From the NCBI GenBank assembly GCA_018823325.1, contig JAHJIJ010000011.1, positions 62,001-126,000 of the forward strand: DNA of 64,000 bases, given 5' to 3'. Shown piece by piece: positions 18,340 to 27,205 of this stretch. How positions within the stretch are numbered: the first letter of the stretch is position 1; the number at the start of each line of letters is the position of its first letter. Source of the DNA: Alphaproteobacteria bacterium. GTDB taxonomy: Bacteria; Pseudomonadota; Alphaproteobacteria; Sphingomonadales; Sphingomonadaceae. The translations under genes and the position numbers were made by a program. The notes beneath the pieces were generated by a model, which was given only the letters and a program-made list of their open reading frames with translations, did no database searches and was not told the DNA's origin.

Positions 18340-20460
18340 ATGCCGTCAAAGCATGTTCTCGCTCCATTGAGTGCGGTTGCGCTCGCACTCTCCACGCCCC
18401 TTTCCGCGCAGGAGACCAACAGCATCACTGCTCCGTGGACCGGCCCCTATGGCGGCGTGCCCGCCTGGGACAAGGTGAAGTCGTCCGAATTTCCCGCCGC
18501 CTTCGAGGCGGTCATGGCCTCCGTGAAGGCGGACTTCGAGGCGGTGGTGGCCAATCGCGCCGCGCCCACCTTCGAGAATACGATCACGGCGCTGCAGAAG
18601 GAAACGCTGTCGGACCGGGTCATGCCGATCTGGGGCGTCTATGTCTCCAATCTCTCCAGCGATGAAATTCGCCGCATTCAGGGCGAATGGAGCCCGAAGC
18701 TCAGCGCTTTCTTCAATGAGCTGACGCTCGATCCGCGCTACTTCGCCCGGGTGAAGGCGCTGTATGACCAACGCAACGCCTTGGGTCTCGACAGCAAGCA
18801 AATGCGCCTGCTCACGCGGACCTATGAGGATCTCGTCGCCAATGGCGCGATGCTGGACCCTGCACAGAAGAAGGAGCTGATCCGGATCGAGACCGCGCTG
18901 GCGCAGCAGTTCAGCGAGTTTCAGAACAAGGTGCTGGCCGACGAGGAGAAGTACATCACCTTCACCAGCCAGGCCGATCTCGCTGGGCTCCCCGCAGACT
19001 TTGTGGCCACGATGAAGTCGGCAGCGCAGGAGAAGGGCGTCGAGGGTTGGCTGCTCATCAATACCCGCTCCTATGTCCAGCCTTTCCTTGAAAGTTCGAC
19101 CCGGCGCGACCTGCGCAAGACGGTGTTTGAGGCATTTGCCAATCGCGGCGACAATGGCGACGAGTACGACACCAACGCGACCATCGCGCGGATCGTTGCG
19201 CTGCGCGCTGAGCGGGCCAAGCTGCTCGGTTTCCAGACTCATGCCGAATATCGCATGCGCGACACCATGGCGCAGACGCCGGAAAAGGCGATGGACCTGA
19301 TGATGAAGGTCTGGCCGGCGGCGGTCGCGCGGGTCCGTGAGGAAGTGGCGGATATGCAGGCCATTGCCGATGCAGAAGCTGCAGCCGGGCAGGGGCCGAA
19401 GATCACCATCCAGCCGTGGGACTATCGCTTCTACGCAGAGAAGGTGCGCAAGGCGAAATACGATCTCGATCAGAATGAAGTGAAGCCCTACTTCCAGCTC
19501 GACAAGATGGTCACGGCCATGTTCGACATGGCGAACCGGCTCTATGGATTCACCTTCACCGAGAACACGGGTGCCGTGCCGGTCTTCCATCCGGATGTGC
19601 GGACCTTCGAGGTGACGCGCGGCGGCAAGGTCGTCGGGCTCTTCTATCTCGACACCTGGGCACGCAGCGGCAAGCGCTCCGGCGCGTGGATGACGACCTA
19701 CAAGGGTCAGGACCATCTCAACAAGAATGAGTATGTGCTGGCTTCGAACAACAACAACTTTGCCAAGGGCAGTGCCGGCGCGCCGACCACGATCAGCCTC
19801 GACGATGCGACCACGCTGTTCCACGAGTTCGGTCATGCGCTGCATTATCTGAGCTACGACATCACCTGGCCCGGCCTTGGCACCACGCCGCGCGACTTCG
19901 TCGAATATCCGAGCCAGGTGCATGAGAACTGGGTGCTGACGCCGTACATCCTGGAGACCTATGCGCGCCATGCCGAGACCGGCGCGCCGATCCCGCAGGC
20001 GCTGGTCGACAAGATCAAGGCGAGCGACACCTTCAACCAGGGCTTTGCCACGGTGGAGTATCTCTCCTCGGCGATTGTCGACATGAAGATGCACAACCGG
20101 CCGGACGCGCCGACTGATATCGACGCCTTCGAGCGCGAAACGCTGGCGGAAATCGGGATGCCGAAGGAGATGATCATGCGGCACCGGCTGCCGCACTTCA
20201 ACCACCTGTTCTCCTCGGATGCCTATTCGGCTGGCTATTACAGCTATTTGTGGTCCGAGACGATGGATGCGGACACCTGGGCGGCATTTGAGGAATCTGG
20301 CGATGTCTGGGACCCGCAGCTTGCCGCCAGCTTCAACAAGCTGCTGCTTTCCACCGGCAATGAGACCGATCGGGCGGAAGCCTATCGCGCCTTTCGGGGT
20401 CGGGATCCGGACGTGAACGCACTGCTGCGCAAGCGCGGCTTCCCCGTCACCGGCGAGTAA
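18340..20460 (+). CDS. M3 family zinc metallopeptidase (Dcp-type), exported
   Basis: 706-aa peptidase of the M3 family (oligopeptidase A / peptidyl-dipeptidase Dcp), cleaving short peptides. The zinc motif HEFGH is at residues 495-499 in 'LFHEFGHALHY', with the downstream Glu in 'PSQVHENW'. I chose the ATG at 18340 because it gives a Sec signal peptide ('LAPLSAVALALSTPLSAQ') cleaved near residue 23. The 27 residues encoded upstream are not signal-like. The signal peptide implies periplasmic peptide turnover, unlike classical cytoplasmic OpdA. It lies alone between a terminator and the convergent broken hydrolase gene. Confidence 0.93.
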   Translation: MPSKHVLAPLSAVALALSTPLSAQETNSITAPWTGPYGGVPAWDKVKSSEFPAAFEAVMASVKADFEAVVANRAAPTFENTITALQKETLSDRVMPIWGVYVSNLSSDEIRRIQGEWSPKLSAFFNELTLDPRYFARVKALYDQRNALGLDSKQMRLLTRTYEDLVANGAMLDPAQKKELIRIETALAQQFSEFQNKVLADEEKYITFTSQADLAGLPADFVATMKSAAQEKGVEGWLLINTRSYVQPFLESSTRRDLRKTVFEAFANRGDNGDEYDTNATIARIVALRAERAKLLGFQTHAEYRMRDTMAQTPEKAMDLMMKVWPAAVARVREEVADMQAIADAEAAAGQGPKITIQPWDYRFYAEKVRKAKYDLDQNEVKPYFQLDKMVTAMFDMANRLYGFTFTENTGAVPVFHPDVRTFEVTRGGKVVGLFYLDTWARSGKRSGAWMTTYKGQDHLNKNEYVLASNNNNFAKGSAGAPTTISLDDATTLFHEFGHALHYLSYDITWPGLGTTPRDFVEYPSQVHENWVLTPYILETYARHAETGAPIPQALVDKIKASDTFNQGFATVEYLSSAIVDMKMHNRPDAPTDIDAFERETLAEIGMPKEMIMRHRLPHFNHLFSSDAYSAGYYSYLWSETMDADTWAAFEESGDVWDPQLAASFNKLLLSTGNETDRAEAYRAFRGRDPDVNALLRKRGFPVTGE

Positions 20461-20523
20461 CCAGCGGAAGAAGCGGGAGCCCTGTTCGCCGGTCGGCATC
20501 GAGGGTTCCCGTACGCTGTCGGT

Positions 20524-21417
20524 TCAGGGATAGAGCGCGACCGGATTCGAGCCGACCATCTCGACATCGGGATCGGCTGCCGACGATCCGGCCTTGCCGC
20601 CTTCCGCGAGAAAAGCGAGCAGATCCTCGTTCAGGCGCTGGGGTTCGGTGGCGAACAGCCCGTGCGGCGCCCCGCTATACTCGATCAACTGCGATGTCGG
20701 GATGTTGATCGCGGCAATCCGGGCCGAGGCATCGATCGGTACGATCGTGTCGCTCGTCCCATGGATGATCAGCGTCGGCACTGTGAAGGCCGGGAGATCG
20801 AGGCGGAAGTCCTCATAGCCGAAAGCGGTCACGCAATCGATCGTTGCTTTGGGGCTGGCCATGATGGCGAGCGCGAAGGTCCAGTCCATCAGCGCACTGC
20901 TCACGGGATGCTTCATCATGCCTACCCCATAGAACTGCTTGACGAATGTCTGCAGGAAGGCGAAGCGGTCCGCGCGGATATTCTCCTTCATCTCCTCCAG
21001 GTCGTGGGCGGGCACGCCATCCGGATTGTCATCGTCCTGGAGTACGCGCGGCACGACTGAACTGATCAGCGCTACGCGCGCAATACGCTCGGCTCCGTGG
21101 CGGGACAGATAGCGCGCAATCTCGCCTCCGCCCATTGAGAAGCCGACGAGCGAAACGCGCTCCAGGCTCATCGCGCGGATGAGGTCCGCCAGATCGTCCG
21201 CAAAGCGATCATAAGTATAGCCGCTCGCCGGATGGCCCGACTAGCCGAAGCCGCGACGGTCATAGGTGATGACCCGATAACCAGCCTCCAGCAGCGCGAG
21301 CGTCTGATACTCGAACATGTCGCCGGTGAGCGGCCAGCCATGGATAAGGATGACCGGATGGCCGGACCCCATGTCCTTGACGTGCAGATGGGTTCCGTCG
21401 CTGGTCTTGATGTGCAT
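20524..21417 (-). pseudogene. alpha/beta-hydrolase (arylesterase/haloperoxidase-like) interrupted by an amber codon
   Basis: The reading frame from ATG 21417 encodes MHIKTSDGTHLHVKDMGSG, 'VILIHGWPLTGDMF' and 'VITYDRRGFG', then meets TAG at 21243-21241 after 58 residues. It continues in the same frame with 'SGHPASGYTYDRFADDL' and an intact remainder. Past the stop, the nucleophile elbow 'GFSMGGG', the acid 'HGTSDTIVPID' and the base 'GAPHGLF' are all present. One base change (CAG to TAG, Gln in many relatives at this point) explains it. As read, only a fragment from an internal ATG (21171) could be made, lacking the oxyanion-hole HGW motif. It could be a recent pseudogene, a read-through gene or a base-call error. 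Confidence 0.8.
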
Positions 21418-21559
21418 GGTTGAGCTCCGGCGGATGGTTTGTCTCCTGAGAAATCGCCGGGCCGATGCTACGTTCCATCACTCCGTTGCGCCTGGGTCGT
21501 TCGCGGCCGCATGGAGCAATGTCCCTAAGGACATGTGGCCTGGGGGAAGGCTGGCCTTC

Positions 21560-22534
21560 ATGATGTCACGGGTGATTGTCGATAATCCTTCAAAGCGGTT
21601 GCTCATGGCCAATCCGCGCGGATTCTGTGCAGGAGTGACGCGCGCCATCTCGGCGGTGGAAGAGGCACTTCACCATTTCGGAGCGCCGGTCTATGTGCGG
21701 CGGCCCATCGTCCACAATCGTCGCGTGGTGGACCGGTTGAGCGCAATGGGCGCGGTGTTCGTTCAGGAGCTGGACGAGGTGCCCAAGGGCTCAATTGCTA
21801 TCCTGTCGGCCCACGGTGTGGCCGCCTCCATTCTCGACGAAGCGGCGGAACGGGACCTGCGCGTGCTCGATACGACTTGCCCGCTGGTGGCGCGGGTCCA
21901 TCGGCAAGTGGCGGACTATTATCATGCCGGGCGCGTGATCCTGCTTGTTGGCCATCGCGGCCATCCCGAGATTGTGGGTACCGTCGGGCAACTGCCGGCG
22001 GGCGCGATCATTGTGGTGGCAAGCGCAGCAGAGGTGAAGGCTCTCGAACTCGCCGAAGACACGCCGGTCGCTTATGCCGTGCAGACCACGTTCGCGATGC
22101 AGGAAGCGGCTGGCATCATTACTGCGATCGAGCGACGATTCAGAGATGTAGCGCAGCCGCGCTCGAGCGACATCTGCTACGCCACGACCAACCGGCAGAG
22201 CGCGGTCGCGCAGATTGCCGTACAGGCCGAGCATGTGCTCGTCGTCGGCGACGAAATGTCCTCGAATGCGAGGCGGCTGGTCGAGGTTGCGCTAAGCGCG
22301 GGCTGTCCGAGAGCATCTCTGGTGACGGGCGCGGAGCGGCTTGATGTTGACCGGCTGGCGGACTTGCAGACGATCGGCCTGACTGCCGCGGCCTCATCGC
22401 CGCCCGAAGCGATCGACGACGTCCGCCTTGCATTGGAAGCTCAGGGTTTCAGGGCTGAAGAAGTGGCGGGGCGAATCGAGACCGCCGTGTTTCGGCCGGT
22501 ATCCATGGCGTTCTCTCCCTCGGTTGGTCCCTGA
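21560..22534 (+). CDS. ispH: 4-hydroxy-3-methylbut-2-enyl diphosphate reductase
   Basis: Last MEP-pathway enzyme, reducing HMBPP to IPP and DMAPP with a [4Fe-4S] cluster. 324 aa from ATG 21560, which follows GGGGGAAGG; the next ATG at 21563 is equally possible, and the much longer frame from 21317 is not credible. The three cluster cysteines are seen in 'NPRGFCAGV', 'LDTTCPLV' and 'SDICYATTNRQ'. The substrate-binding 'VGHRGHPE' is present. It is divergent from the amber-interrupted hydrolase. dxs of the same pathway lies in the same window, but the two are not in one operon. Confidence 0.96.
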   Translation: MMSRVIVDNPSKRLLMANPRGFCAGVTRAISAVEEALHHFGAPVYVRRPIVHNRRVVDRLSAMGAVFVQELDEVPKGSIAILSAHGVAASILDEAAERDLRVLDTTCPLVARVHRQVADYYHAGRVILLVGHRGHPEIVGTVGQLPAGAIIVVASAAEVKALELAEDTPVAYAVQTTFAMQEAAGIITAIERRFRDVAQPRSSDICYATTNRQSAVAQIAVQAEHVLVVGDEMSSNARRLVEVALSAGCPRASLVTGAERLDVDRLADLQTIGLTAAASSPPEAIDDVRLALEAQGFRAEEVAGRIETAVFRPVSMAFSPSVGP

Positions 22535-22609
22535 AGCCTGCTCGCCGTCGGAACGAAAGCATCCCGCAGGCTTTCTGAATTCGACAGATCATATACGGAC
22601 ATTGGGTGG

Positions 22610-23293
22610 ATGCTGATTTCAGAAGGCGAAGAAGCGCGTCTGCGCGCTTCATTTCAAACGTTCATCATGGATAAGAGCTTTCCCTGCGTTGGTGCCAAGT
22701 CGGCTCTGTCACGCGGAACGCTGAACATCCTGGTCGGCTGGTCGATCGATAGCGCATGGGATGACGTGCGCTTGCATGGCGAGCTAATGGCGTGGGCGGA
22801 ATCCTATGCGCAAGATCCGGGGCTGTTCCGCAGTCTCGCAATCATCTTTGCGCGCGCGGCGCCACTGGACGAGCAGGCGTATGAACAAGCCATGTGGGAG
22901 CGCCTGCAGTCCCTTGCGGACAAGGATGCCTGGCTCGGCCTGCCCTATGACGAACGGGTCAGTCGCGATCCGGAAGATCCGCATTTCTCGCTGAGTTTTG
23001 GTGGCGAAGCTTTCTTTGCGGTGGGCCTGCATCCGGCGGCGAGTCGTCCGGCACGGCGTTTCGAGCGCCCCGTGATCGTTTTCAATCTGCACGATCAGTT
23101 TGAACAATTGCGGCAGGAAGGGCGCTACGAGAAAATCCGTGAGACGATCATTGCACGCGACGTCGATCTTGCCGGCGAGGCCAATCCGATGCTTGCCCGG
23201 CATGGAGAAATGAGCGAGGCGGCGCAGTATAGCGGGCGCCTTGTGAACGATGACTGGAAGTGCCCGTTTCATGATCCGCGAGACGTGGCGTGA
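22610..23293 (+). CDS. YqcI/YcgG family protein (GntA-like haem N-oxygenase family)
   Basis: 227 aa. The pattern 'SFPCVGAKSALSRGTL' near the N-terminus, 'HFSLSFGGEAFFAVGLHP' in the middle and 'EMSEAAQYSGR...DWKCPF' at the end marks the YqcI/YcgG family. Characterised relatives such as GntA of guanitoxin biosynthesis are haem-dependent N-hydroxylases acting on guanidine-type nitrogen. Most members, including this one, have no assigned substrate. The stop overlaps the GTG start of the next gene (GTGA), so the pair is translationally coupled. No guanitoxin-type cluster is present. Cytoplasmic; no signal peptide. Confidence 0.85.
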   Translation: MLISEGEEARLRASFQTFIMDKSFPCVGAKSALSRGTLNILVGWSIDSAWDDVRLHGELMAWAESYAQDPGLFRSLAIIFARAAPLDEQAYEQAMWERLQSLADKDAWLGLPYDERVSRDPEDPHFSLSFGGEAFFAVGLHPAASRPARRFERPVIVFNLHDQFEQLRQEGRYEKIRETIIARDVDLAGEANPMLARHGEMSEAAQYSGRLVNDDWKCPFHDPRDVA

Positions 23294-23880
23294 CGCCCAC
23301 GCGTATCGCGCCGCGATCCGGCGTGGCGTTCGAGGTGCAGGCAGGACAGCGCCTGACCGTCATCGATCCGGAAGGAACGCAAGTCGCCGACTTGCTGGCG
23401 TTCAATCGCGCTGACATTGGCGAAGTGCTGAGCAGTGGCCGCACGCTGGATTATGAGGAGACCATCCGCCTGACGACCGGTAACCGGCTGTGGTCCAACC
23501 GGTCCAACGTACTTCTGACGATCGAGCGGGATACGGTGGGTTGCCACGATTTCCTGCTGACGCCGTGCAGCGTCGACACCTTTCTCCATTTCTATCCCGA
23601 CAAGCCGGTGGTGCCCGGTTGCTTCGGAAATCTGGCCAAAGCGCTCAAGCCCTATGGCGTGAGCGAAGATATGATTCCCGTCGCCTTCAACTGTTTCATG
23701 AATGTGCCGGTTGGTCCGGACGGAAAGATCAGCGTGCTACCCCCGCTCAGCAAGGCAGGTGACCGAATCGTGCTGCGGGCCGAAATGGACCTCGTCATCG
23801 GTCTGACCGCTTGCTCGGCCTATGCGAGCAATGGCGGGAGTTTCCGTCCGATCGACTATATGGTCGAAGACGCGACCTGA
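23290..23880 (+). CDS. DUF1989 / urea carboxylase-associated family protein
   Basis: 196-aa protein of the DUF1989 family, found next to urea- or guanidine-carboxylase genes in many bacteria, where members include carboxyguanidine deiminase subunits. Family marks are 'VIDPEGTQVADLLAF', 'VGCHDFLLTPCS', 'AFNCFMNVPV', 'PPLSKAGDRIVLRAEMD' and 'ACSAY'. Conserved Cys and His residues suggest a metal site. The start is GTG, overlapping the YqcI/YcgG stop by four bases. Pairing with a putative N-oxygenase and the absence of a carboxylase gene suggest processing of an oxidised or guanidino-type nitrogen compound (inference). Confidence 0.85.
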   Translation: MTPTRIAPRSGVAFEVQAGQRLTVIDPEGTQVADLLAFNRADIGEVLSSGRTLDYEETIRLTTGNRLWSNRSNVLLTIERDTVGCHDFLLTPCSVDTFLHFYPDKPVVPGCFGNLAKALKPYGVSEDMIPVAFNCFMNVPVGPDGKISVLPPLSKAGDRIVLRAEMDLVIGLTACSAYASNGGSFRPIDYMVEDAT

Positions 23881-24300
23881 TCAGCGCAGGCGTTTGTCAT
23901 TTGCGGTCACTGCGCTGTGATAGGGCACGAGCATCTTGCCCGGCATGGCCATCAGGGCCACCGCAGCTGCAACATTCCGTTCCATGATCGCCATCCACTC
24001 GTGCGGCCAGAGCAAGGCGCCCGAAGCAAGCCGGCGCATGTCGCGGGCATTGGCATCGCTGGCGTGACGGAGGCGGCGAGTCCCCCGACTATGGACTTGG
24101 GACGCCTTGCCGAATGCGTCGAGCTTCTCGCTGACCATCAGCGATAGTTCCTTGCCGTCTGCCGTGAATGGCGACTGCCAGGCAGCAAGGAGAATGGGCG
24201 TTCGGGCGAGCAGCACATTCTGGGTGCTGACCATCGTCTCGGCAGCGCGCACGCCCGTCTGAAAAAGGTCGAGCCAGAGAGAGAAGGGATTGGCAGCCAT
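23881..24300 (-). CDS. phasin-like protein
   Basis: 139 aa from ATG 24300, chosen because AAAGGAG sits 8 bases upstream; a 148-residue version starting at 24327 is less likely. The N-terminal 'NPFSLWLDLFQTGVRAAETM' and the amphipathic helical character resemble small phasins that coat polyhydroxyalkanoate granules, for example in 'PILLAAWQSP' and 'LMVSEKLDAFGKA'. No PHA synthase gene is in the window. It abuts the convergent DUF1989 gene with no gap and lies downstream of cydAB, separated by 124 bases. Confidence 0.65.
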   Translation of the reverse strand: MAANPFSLWLDLFQTGVRAAETMVSTQNVLLARTPILLAAWQSPFTADGKELSLMVSEKLDAFGKASQVHSRGTRRLRHASDANARDMRRLASGALLWPHEWMAIMERNVAAAVALMAMPGKMLVPYHSAVTANDKRLR

Positions 24301-24424
24301 GTCGATGCTCCTTTGCAACGAGGACAATGCTTCAGGAGGCGATTGGCCCCGTCTTTTGCGCGGTTATTTTTGCCGGGGAAGGGGATGGCGTGGCGGTGGT
24401 GGCGGGGGCCGGCGAGATTGGAAA

Positions 24425-24544
24425 TCAGGCAATCCACAATCGCAGCAGCCAGGCGACGAAGCCAAGCACCGCGACACTCGCCAGCCAGATTCCCGCCATC
24501 CACCCGAGGCGCTGCCACAGTGGGGCCTCGTCCGGGTCGTGCAT
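24425..24544 (-). CDS. small CydX-like subunit, DUF2474 family
   Basis: 39-aa membrane peptide beginning [16 protein letters not shown] and ending in one hydrophobic helix ('[17 protein letters not shown]'). The ATG overlaps the cydB stop (TGATG), so it is the third gene of the cytochrome bd operon. DUF2474 peptides occupy this place in cyanide-insensitive (CIO-type) cydAB operons and are the probable counterpart of CydX, which stabilises the oxidase haems in Escherichia coli. The conserved N-terminal W-x-x-R-L-G-W is visible. Automated gene calling is likely to miss it because of its size. Confidence 0.85.
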   Translation of the reverse strand: MHDPDEAPLWQRLGWMAGIWLASVAVLGFVAWLLRLWIA

Positions 24545-25542
24545 CAATGATAGCCCTCATGGCCAACCTTGCCCCGGAACACCCAATAGGCCCAGGCTGT
24601 GTATGCGAGGATGAGCGGCAAGGTGAGCGCCACGCCGACGAGCATGAAGATCTGGCTCGATTCCGGCGCAGCGGCATCCCAGATCGTGATCTGATCGGGG
24701 ACCACATAGGGCCAGATCGTGACGCCGAGCCCCGCCATGCCAAGCAGGAAGAGCGCCAGCGCGAGCAGGAACGGCATGAGCTGGCGGCGGGCCTTGAGCG
24801 AATAGAAGAACGCGCCGGCGACGATGGCCGTGAGGAGCGGCACCTGGCTCGCGAACAGGATGTTCGGCATCTCCAGCCAGCGCTCACGGTAATCGGGCAG
24901 GAGCAGCAGATTATAAGCGCTGACGGCGCCCATCAGCAGCAGCGTCGCGAGGGCTGCGCGAAAGGCGAGGCGATAGGCGTGCTCCTGCACGTCGCCTTCC
25001 AGCTTCCAGATCATCCAGCAGGCGCCGAGCAGGGAATAGCCCGCCACCACGCCAACACCGGTCAGCAAGGTGTAGGGCGTCAGCCAGTCCCACCAGCTGC
25101 CGTCATAAGAGCGGCCGGTTACGTCGATGCCTTGCAAAAGAGCGCCCAGGATCATGCCCTGCGCGAGCGCGGCAATGACCGAACCGCCGAAGAAGGAAAG
25201 GTCCCACAGAGCGCGGTGCCCCGGATCGCGCCAGCGGAACTCGAATGCCACGCCGCGGAAGACGAGCCCGAGCAGCATGGCGATGATAAGCGGATAGGTC
25301 GCCGGCAGAATAACGGCGTAGGCCAGCGGGAAGGCCGCCATGAGGCCCCCGCCGCCCAGCACAAGCCAGGTCTCGTTACCATCCCACACGGGCGCGATGG
25401 AGTTCATGGCGCGGTTGCGACCTTGGCCGACCTTGAGCGTCGGGAACAATATGCCGATGCCGAGATCGAAACCGTCCATCACGACATAAGCGAAGACGGC
25501 GAAGGCGATGATGAACGCCCAGATGACAGTGAGATCGATCAT
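24544..25542 (-). CDS. cydB: cytochrome bd-type ubiquinol oxidase subunit II
   Basis: 332-aa inner-membrane subunit with about eight hydrophobic helices. Conserved '[14 protein letters not shown]' at the N-terminus and '[20 protein letters not shown]' identify CydB. It pairs with CydA to reduce oxygen with ubiquinol without pumping protons. The ATG overlaps the cydA stop by four bases, and its own stop overlaps the DUF2474 start. The compact operon cydA-cydB-DUF2474 is the CIO layout. cydDC haem/glutathione exporter genes are not adjacent. Confidence 0.97.
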   Translation of the reverse strand: MIDLTVIWAFIIAFAVFAYVVMDGFDLGIGILFPTLKVGQGRNRAMNSIAPVWDGNETWLVLGGGGLMAAFPLAYAVILPATYPLIIAMLLGLVFRGVAFEFRWRDPGHRALWDLSFFGGSVIAALAQGMILGALLQGIDVTGRSYDGSWWDWLTPYTLLTGVGVVAGYSLLGACWMIWKLEGDVQEHAYRLAFRAALATLLLMGAVSAYNLLLLPDYRERWLEMPNILFASQVPLLTAIVAGAFFYSLKARRQLMPFLLALALFLLGMAGLGVTIWPYVVPDQITIWDAAAPESSQIFMLVGVALTLPLILAYTAWAYWVFRGKVGHEGYH

Positions 25543-26981
25543 GTGTCGCCCCTCCCTGCGGGTAGCGGTGTCGATCCGCCCGGATTCTGGGCTGGCCCTG
25601 GTGTGATGCCGGCGGTGCGGATCGGGCCGCGCTCGCCAGCTTCGACGCCTGACTCACCGGCGTGGGGTGCAGCATTCATTAAGCGGAGAATATACCAGGT
25701 GCCCGCGCCAAAGACCGCGAAGTAGATTACGACGAAAGCGAGAAGGGATGCGGCGATGGCCGGGGCCGCAAGCGGGGAGGCCGCATCGGCTGTGCGCAGC
25801 AGGCCGTAGATTACGTAGGGCTGGCGGCCGACTTCCGTCGTTACCCAGCCCGCGATGACAGCGACGAAGCCCGCTGGCCCCATCACCAGTGCAAAGCGAT
25901 GCAGCAGCGGCCACTCATACAGTCCCTTGCGCCAGCGAGCGAACAGGCTGGCGACACCCAGGGTCAGCATCAGCACGCCGAGGCCGACCATGATGCGGAA
26001 GGACCAGAACACGACGGCGACCGGGGGGCGCTCATCGGCGGGGATTGTCTTCAGGCCCTCAAGCGGCGCGTTGATGTCATGCTCGAGCAACAGCGAAGTG
26101 AGGCCGGGAAGCTCCACGGCGTAATCGACCCGTTCCTCTTTCTCGTTCGGCAGGCCGAAGAGAATGAACGGCGCGCCATCCGGATAGCTTTCGTAATGGC
26201 CTTCCATGGCCAGCACCTTGGGCCGCTGATGCTCCCAGCTGTTGAGCCCATGCATATCGCCCACGAAAATCTGGACCGGCGCAACCAGCGCAATCATCCA
26301 CATCGCCATGGAGAACATCTTGCGCGCGTGGACGTTGGCGCGGTCGCGCAGCAGATGCCAGGCGCCGACAGCGCCGACGACAAGGGCCGTCGTCAGATAG
26401 GCGGCGGTCACGGTGTGGACGAGGCGGAACGGGAAGCTGGGATTGAAGATGATCGGCAGCCAGCTTTCACCGGGCAGGAACTGGCCGTTCTCGCCCATGA
26501 TGTGGCCCTGCGGCGTTTGCATCCAGCTATTGACCGAGAGAATCCAGAAGGCCGAGACGAACGTGCCGATGGCGACCATGAGCGTTGCGAAAAAATGGAG
26601 CTTCTTGCCCACGCGGTTCATGCCGAACAGCATGACCCCGAGGAATCCGGCTTCCAGGAAGAAGGCCGTCAGCACTTCATAGGCCATCAAAGGCCCGATC
26701 ACCGGTCCGGCGAGATCGGAGAAGACCGACCAGTTGGTGCCGAACTGATAGGACATGACGATGCCCGAGACGACGCCCATCGCAAAGGTGATCGCGAAGA
26801 TCTTGAGCCAGTAGCGGAACAGGTCGAGGTAGACCTGCTTGTTGGTCTTGAGCCACAGCCCTTCCAGCACGGCGAGGTAGCTCGCGAGGCCGATCGAAAA
26901 GGCTGGAAAAATGAAGTGGAAGCTCACCGTGAAAGCGAACTGGATACGCGCCAGCAGGAGAGCGTCGGCCTCCGCGAACAT
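25539..26981 (-). CDS. cydA: cytochrome bd-type ubiquinol oxidase subunit I (CIO-like)
   Basis: 480-aa haem-bearing subunit. The N-terminal 'ARIQFAFTVSFHFIFPAFSIG' contains the haem b595 His. 'FRLVHTVTAAYL' carries the b558 His, and 'FWSFRIMVGLGV' the Met ligand. 'GRQPYVIYGLLRTADA' is conserved. The quinol-binding Q loop is short, as in cyanide-insensitive oxidases (CioA), not in long-loop E. coli CydA. This terminal oxidase bypasses the bc1 complex encoded at 61-64 kb and suits low oxygen or inhibitor exposure. The promoter lies in the 224 bases up to the TonB receptor terminator. Confidence 0.97.
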   Translation of the reverse strand: MFAEADALLLARIQFAFTVSFHFIFPAFSIGLASYLAVLEGLWLKTNKQVYLDLFRYWLKIFAITFAMGVVSGIVMSYQFGTNWSVFSDLAGPVIGPLMAYEVLTAFFLEAGFLGVMLFGMNRVGKKLHFFATLMVAIGTFVSAFWILSVNSWMQTPQGHIMGENGQFLPGESWLPIIFNPSFPFRLVHTVTAAYLTTALVVGAVGAWHLLRDRANVHARKMFSMAMWMIALVAPVQIFVGDMHGLNSWEHQRPKVLAMEGHYESYPDGAPFILFGLPNEKEERVDYAVELPGLTSLLLEHDINAPLEGLKTIPADERPPVAVVFWSFRIMVGLGVLMLTLGVASLFARWRKGLYEWPLLHRFALVMGPAGFVAVIAGWVTTEVGRQPYVIYGLLRTADAASPLAAPAIAASLLAFVVIYFAVFGAGTWYILRLMNAAPHAGESGVEAGERGPIRTAGITPGPAQNPGGSTPLPAGRGDT

Positions 26982-27149
26982 AGCTTTTATCCCCAGTCAG
27001 TTACTGGTGCCGACAGCTCAGAGCGCCGGTGAGGGCGCCTTAGCATCCACGATGAGTCGTTAGAAGAATATTCGGAAGGGTTCGGCGTGATGATGACGAG
27101 GCGGCACATGCAGAATCTGCAATCAGGCGCGCGACGTGAGAACACAGAA

Positions 27150-27180
27150 GGGGCCGCAACCGCGTGCTGGTTGCGACCCC
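27150..27180 (-). terminator. terminator of the minus-strand TonB receptor
   Basis: On the minus strand GGGGTCGCAACC-(7)-GGTTGCGGCCCC, a 12-bp stem with one mismatch, 25 bases after the receptor stop, followed by TTCTGTG. The T-run is weak but the position is right. Confidence 0.6.
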
Positions 27181-27205
27181 TCCACACTCGACGTCCAGAC
27201 CGTGA

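Noticed and set aside
22610..23880. Guanitoxin-type biosynthetic cluster
   Set aside because: Only the GntA-like family member is present. None of the other expected genes (PLP enzymes, methyltransferase, kinase) are around it.
24313..25725. 470-residue plus-strand frame across cydB
   Set aside because: It overlaps genuine cydB on the opposite strand and consists of low-complexity Arg/Gln/Glu/His-rich sequence typical of a shadow frame.
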